Source of the DNA: Methanomicrobiaceae archaeon
GTDB taxonomy: Archaea > Halobacteriota > Methanomicrobia > Methanomicrobiales > Methanomicrobiaceae
Assembly: GCA_016937345.1 (NCBI GenBank)
Contig: JAFGWE010000003.1
Span: forward strand, 1-64,000
Direction of reading: 5' to 3'
DNA length: 64,000 bases
The position numbers were made by a program, and so were the translations under genes. This document shows positions 63,879-64,000 of the stretch, piece after piece (within the stretch, counting starts at the first letter, position 1; each line of letters begins with the position of its first letter). The notes under the pieces were generated by a model, which saw only the letters and a list, made by a program, of their open reading frames with translations, ran no database searches and was not told the origin of the DNA.

Positions 63879-64000
63879 TTAATCCTGATTCTTATCGATT
63901 ACGCGCACATTGTCTCCACGGACTGTAATCGGAATCGGGACCATGCTCTCATAGAGCTCAACTGTTATTTCTTCTTTAGAGGTATCAACCCTCTTTACTA
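63879..64000 (-). CDS. spt5: Transcription elongation factor Spt5 (NusG), C-terminal end
   Basis: The reverse strand gives about 40 C-terminal residues before the stop at 63879-63881: ...[31 protein letters not shown]. This matches the end of the KOW domain of archaeal Spt5. The rest lies right of the window. With Spt4 it promotes processive transcription and links RNA polymerase to ribosomes. The neighbour L11 supports the call. Confidence 0.9.
   Translation of the reverse strand, partial: VKRVDTSKEEITVELYESMVPIPITVRGDNVRVIDKNQD

Noticed and set aside
1-64000. tRNA genes, insertion sequences, integrases, CRISPR arrays
   Set aside because: I looked through the intergenic regions by eye and saw no cloverleaf, transposase or repeat-spacer array; a dedicated tRNA and CRISPR scan would be needed to exclude them.

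Overview
The window is a chromosomal stretch of a methanogenic euryarchaeon, most likely of the order Methanomicrobiales. The evidence is archaeal information-processing genes (RNase P RNA of archaeal type, PAN, aMBF1, ABCE1, Pelota, Spt5, L7Ae, L12/P0), the archaeosine genes tgtA and arcS, an F420H2 oxidase-type FprA, two radical SAM proteins of families seen mainly in methanogens, HypF, and an archaellum plus chemotaxis locus. Intergenic DNA is very AT-rich. TATA-like boxes sit 25-30 nt before several genes, some of which look leaderless, and GGAGG-type ribosome sites precede others. I saw no insertion sequence, integrase, CRISPR array or tRNA gene.

Layout. 1-581: 5' part of a HyfB/NuoL-like proton-pumping subunit (minus). 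582-1468: long AT-rich spacer. 1469-11664: archaellum locus (three archaellins, an ArlC/D/E-type protein, FlaG, FlaF, FlaH, FlaI, FlaJ, an unnamed acidic membrane protein, CheF). 11857-17764: cheY-cheB-cheA-cheC-cheD and an exported beta-propeller protein; cheW, cheR and receptors are not here. 17802-24643: a translation-rescue neighbourhood (ABCE1, EMC6-like protein, RqcH, Pelota) with two unnamed proteins. 24744-29565: FKBP, CYTH protein, phosphoesterase, two radical SAM proteins, AcnX-type small subunit. 29603-33730: two PAN ATPases facing each other, aMBF1, triosephosphate isomerase. 33792-38521: HTH-CBS regulator, RNase P RNA, AMMECR1 protein, TgtA, ArcS. 38566-40750: NfnA/NfnB. 40986-43279: a CetZ tubulin and a membrane-anchored partner. 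43679-48580: a four-gene membrane glycan cluster. 48795-50034: L7Ae-S28e-L24e-Ndk. 50164-53716: TrkH, then an oxygen-defence operon (two rubredoxins, FprA, desulfoferrodoxin). 53883-57209: helicase and two winged-helix regulators. 57683-61117: HypF, orphan response regulator, PEGA protein. 61392-64000: L12, L10, L1, L11 and the end of Spt5.

How they fit. CheA phosphorylates CheY and CheB; CheC and CheD tune adaptation; CheF couples CheY to the ArlCDE ring of the motor. The acidic protein between FlaJ and CheF is therefore a good candidate for the same interface. ABCE1, Pelota and RqcH act on stalled ribosomes, and the EMC6-like membrane protein lies among them. The GT2 protein and the flippase-like protein at 44905-46574 look like the two halves of haloarchaeal AglD encoded separately, next to a DUF2298 GT-C-like protein, which suggests a polyprenol-linked surface glycan pathway.

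Most interesting items: the GT2/flippase/DUF2298/FAD-enzyme cluster; the CetZ-membrane protein pair; the ribosome-rescue island with a Q in place of the expected D of the RqcH DR motif; two PAN paralogues with different C-terminal tails; a nine-G tract inside flaJ; and the structured leader of the L7Ae mRNA.
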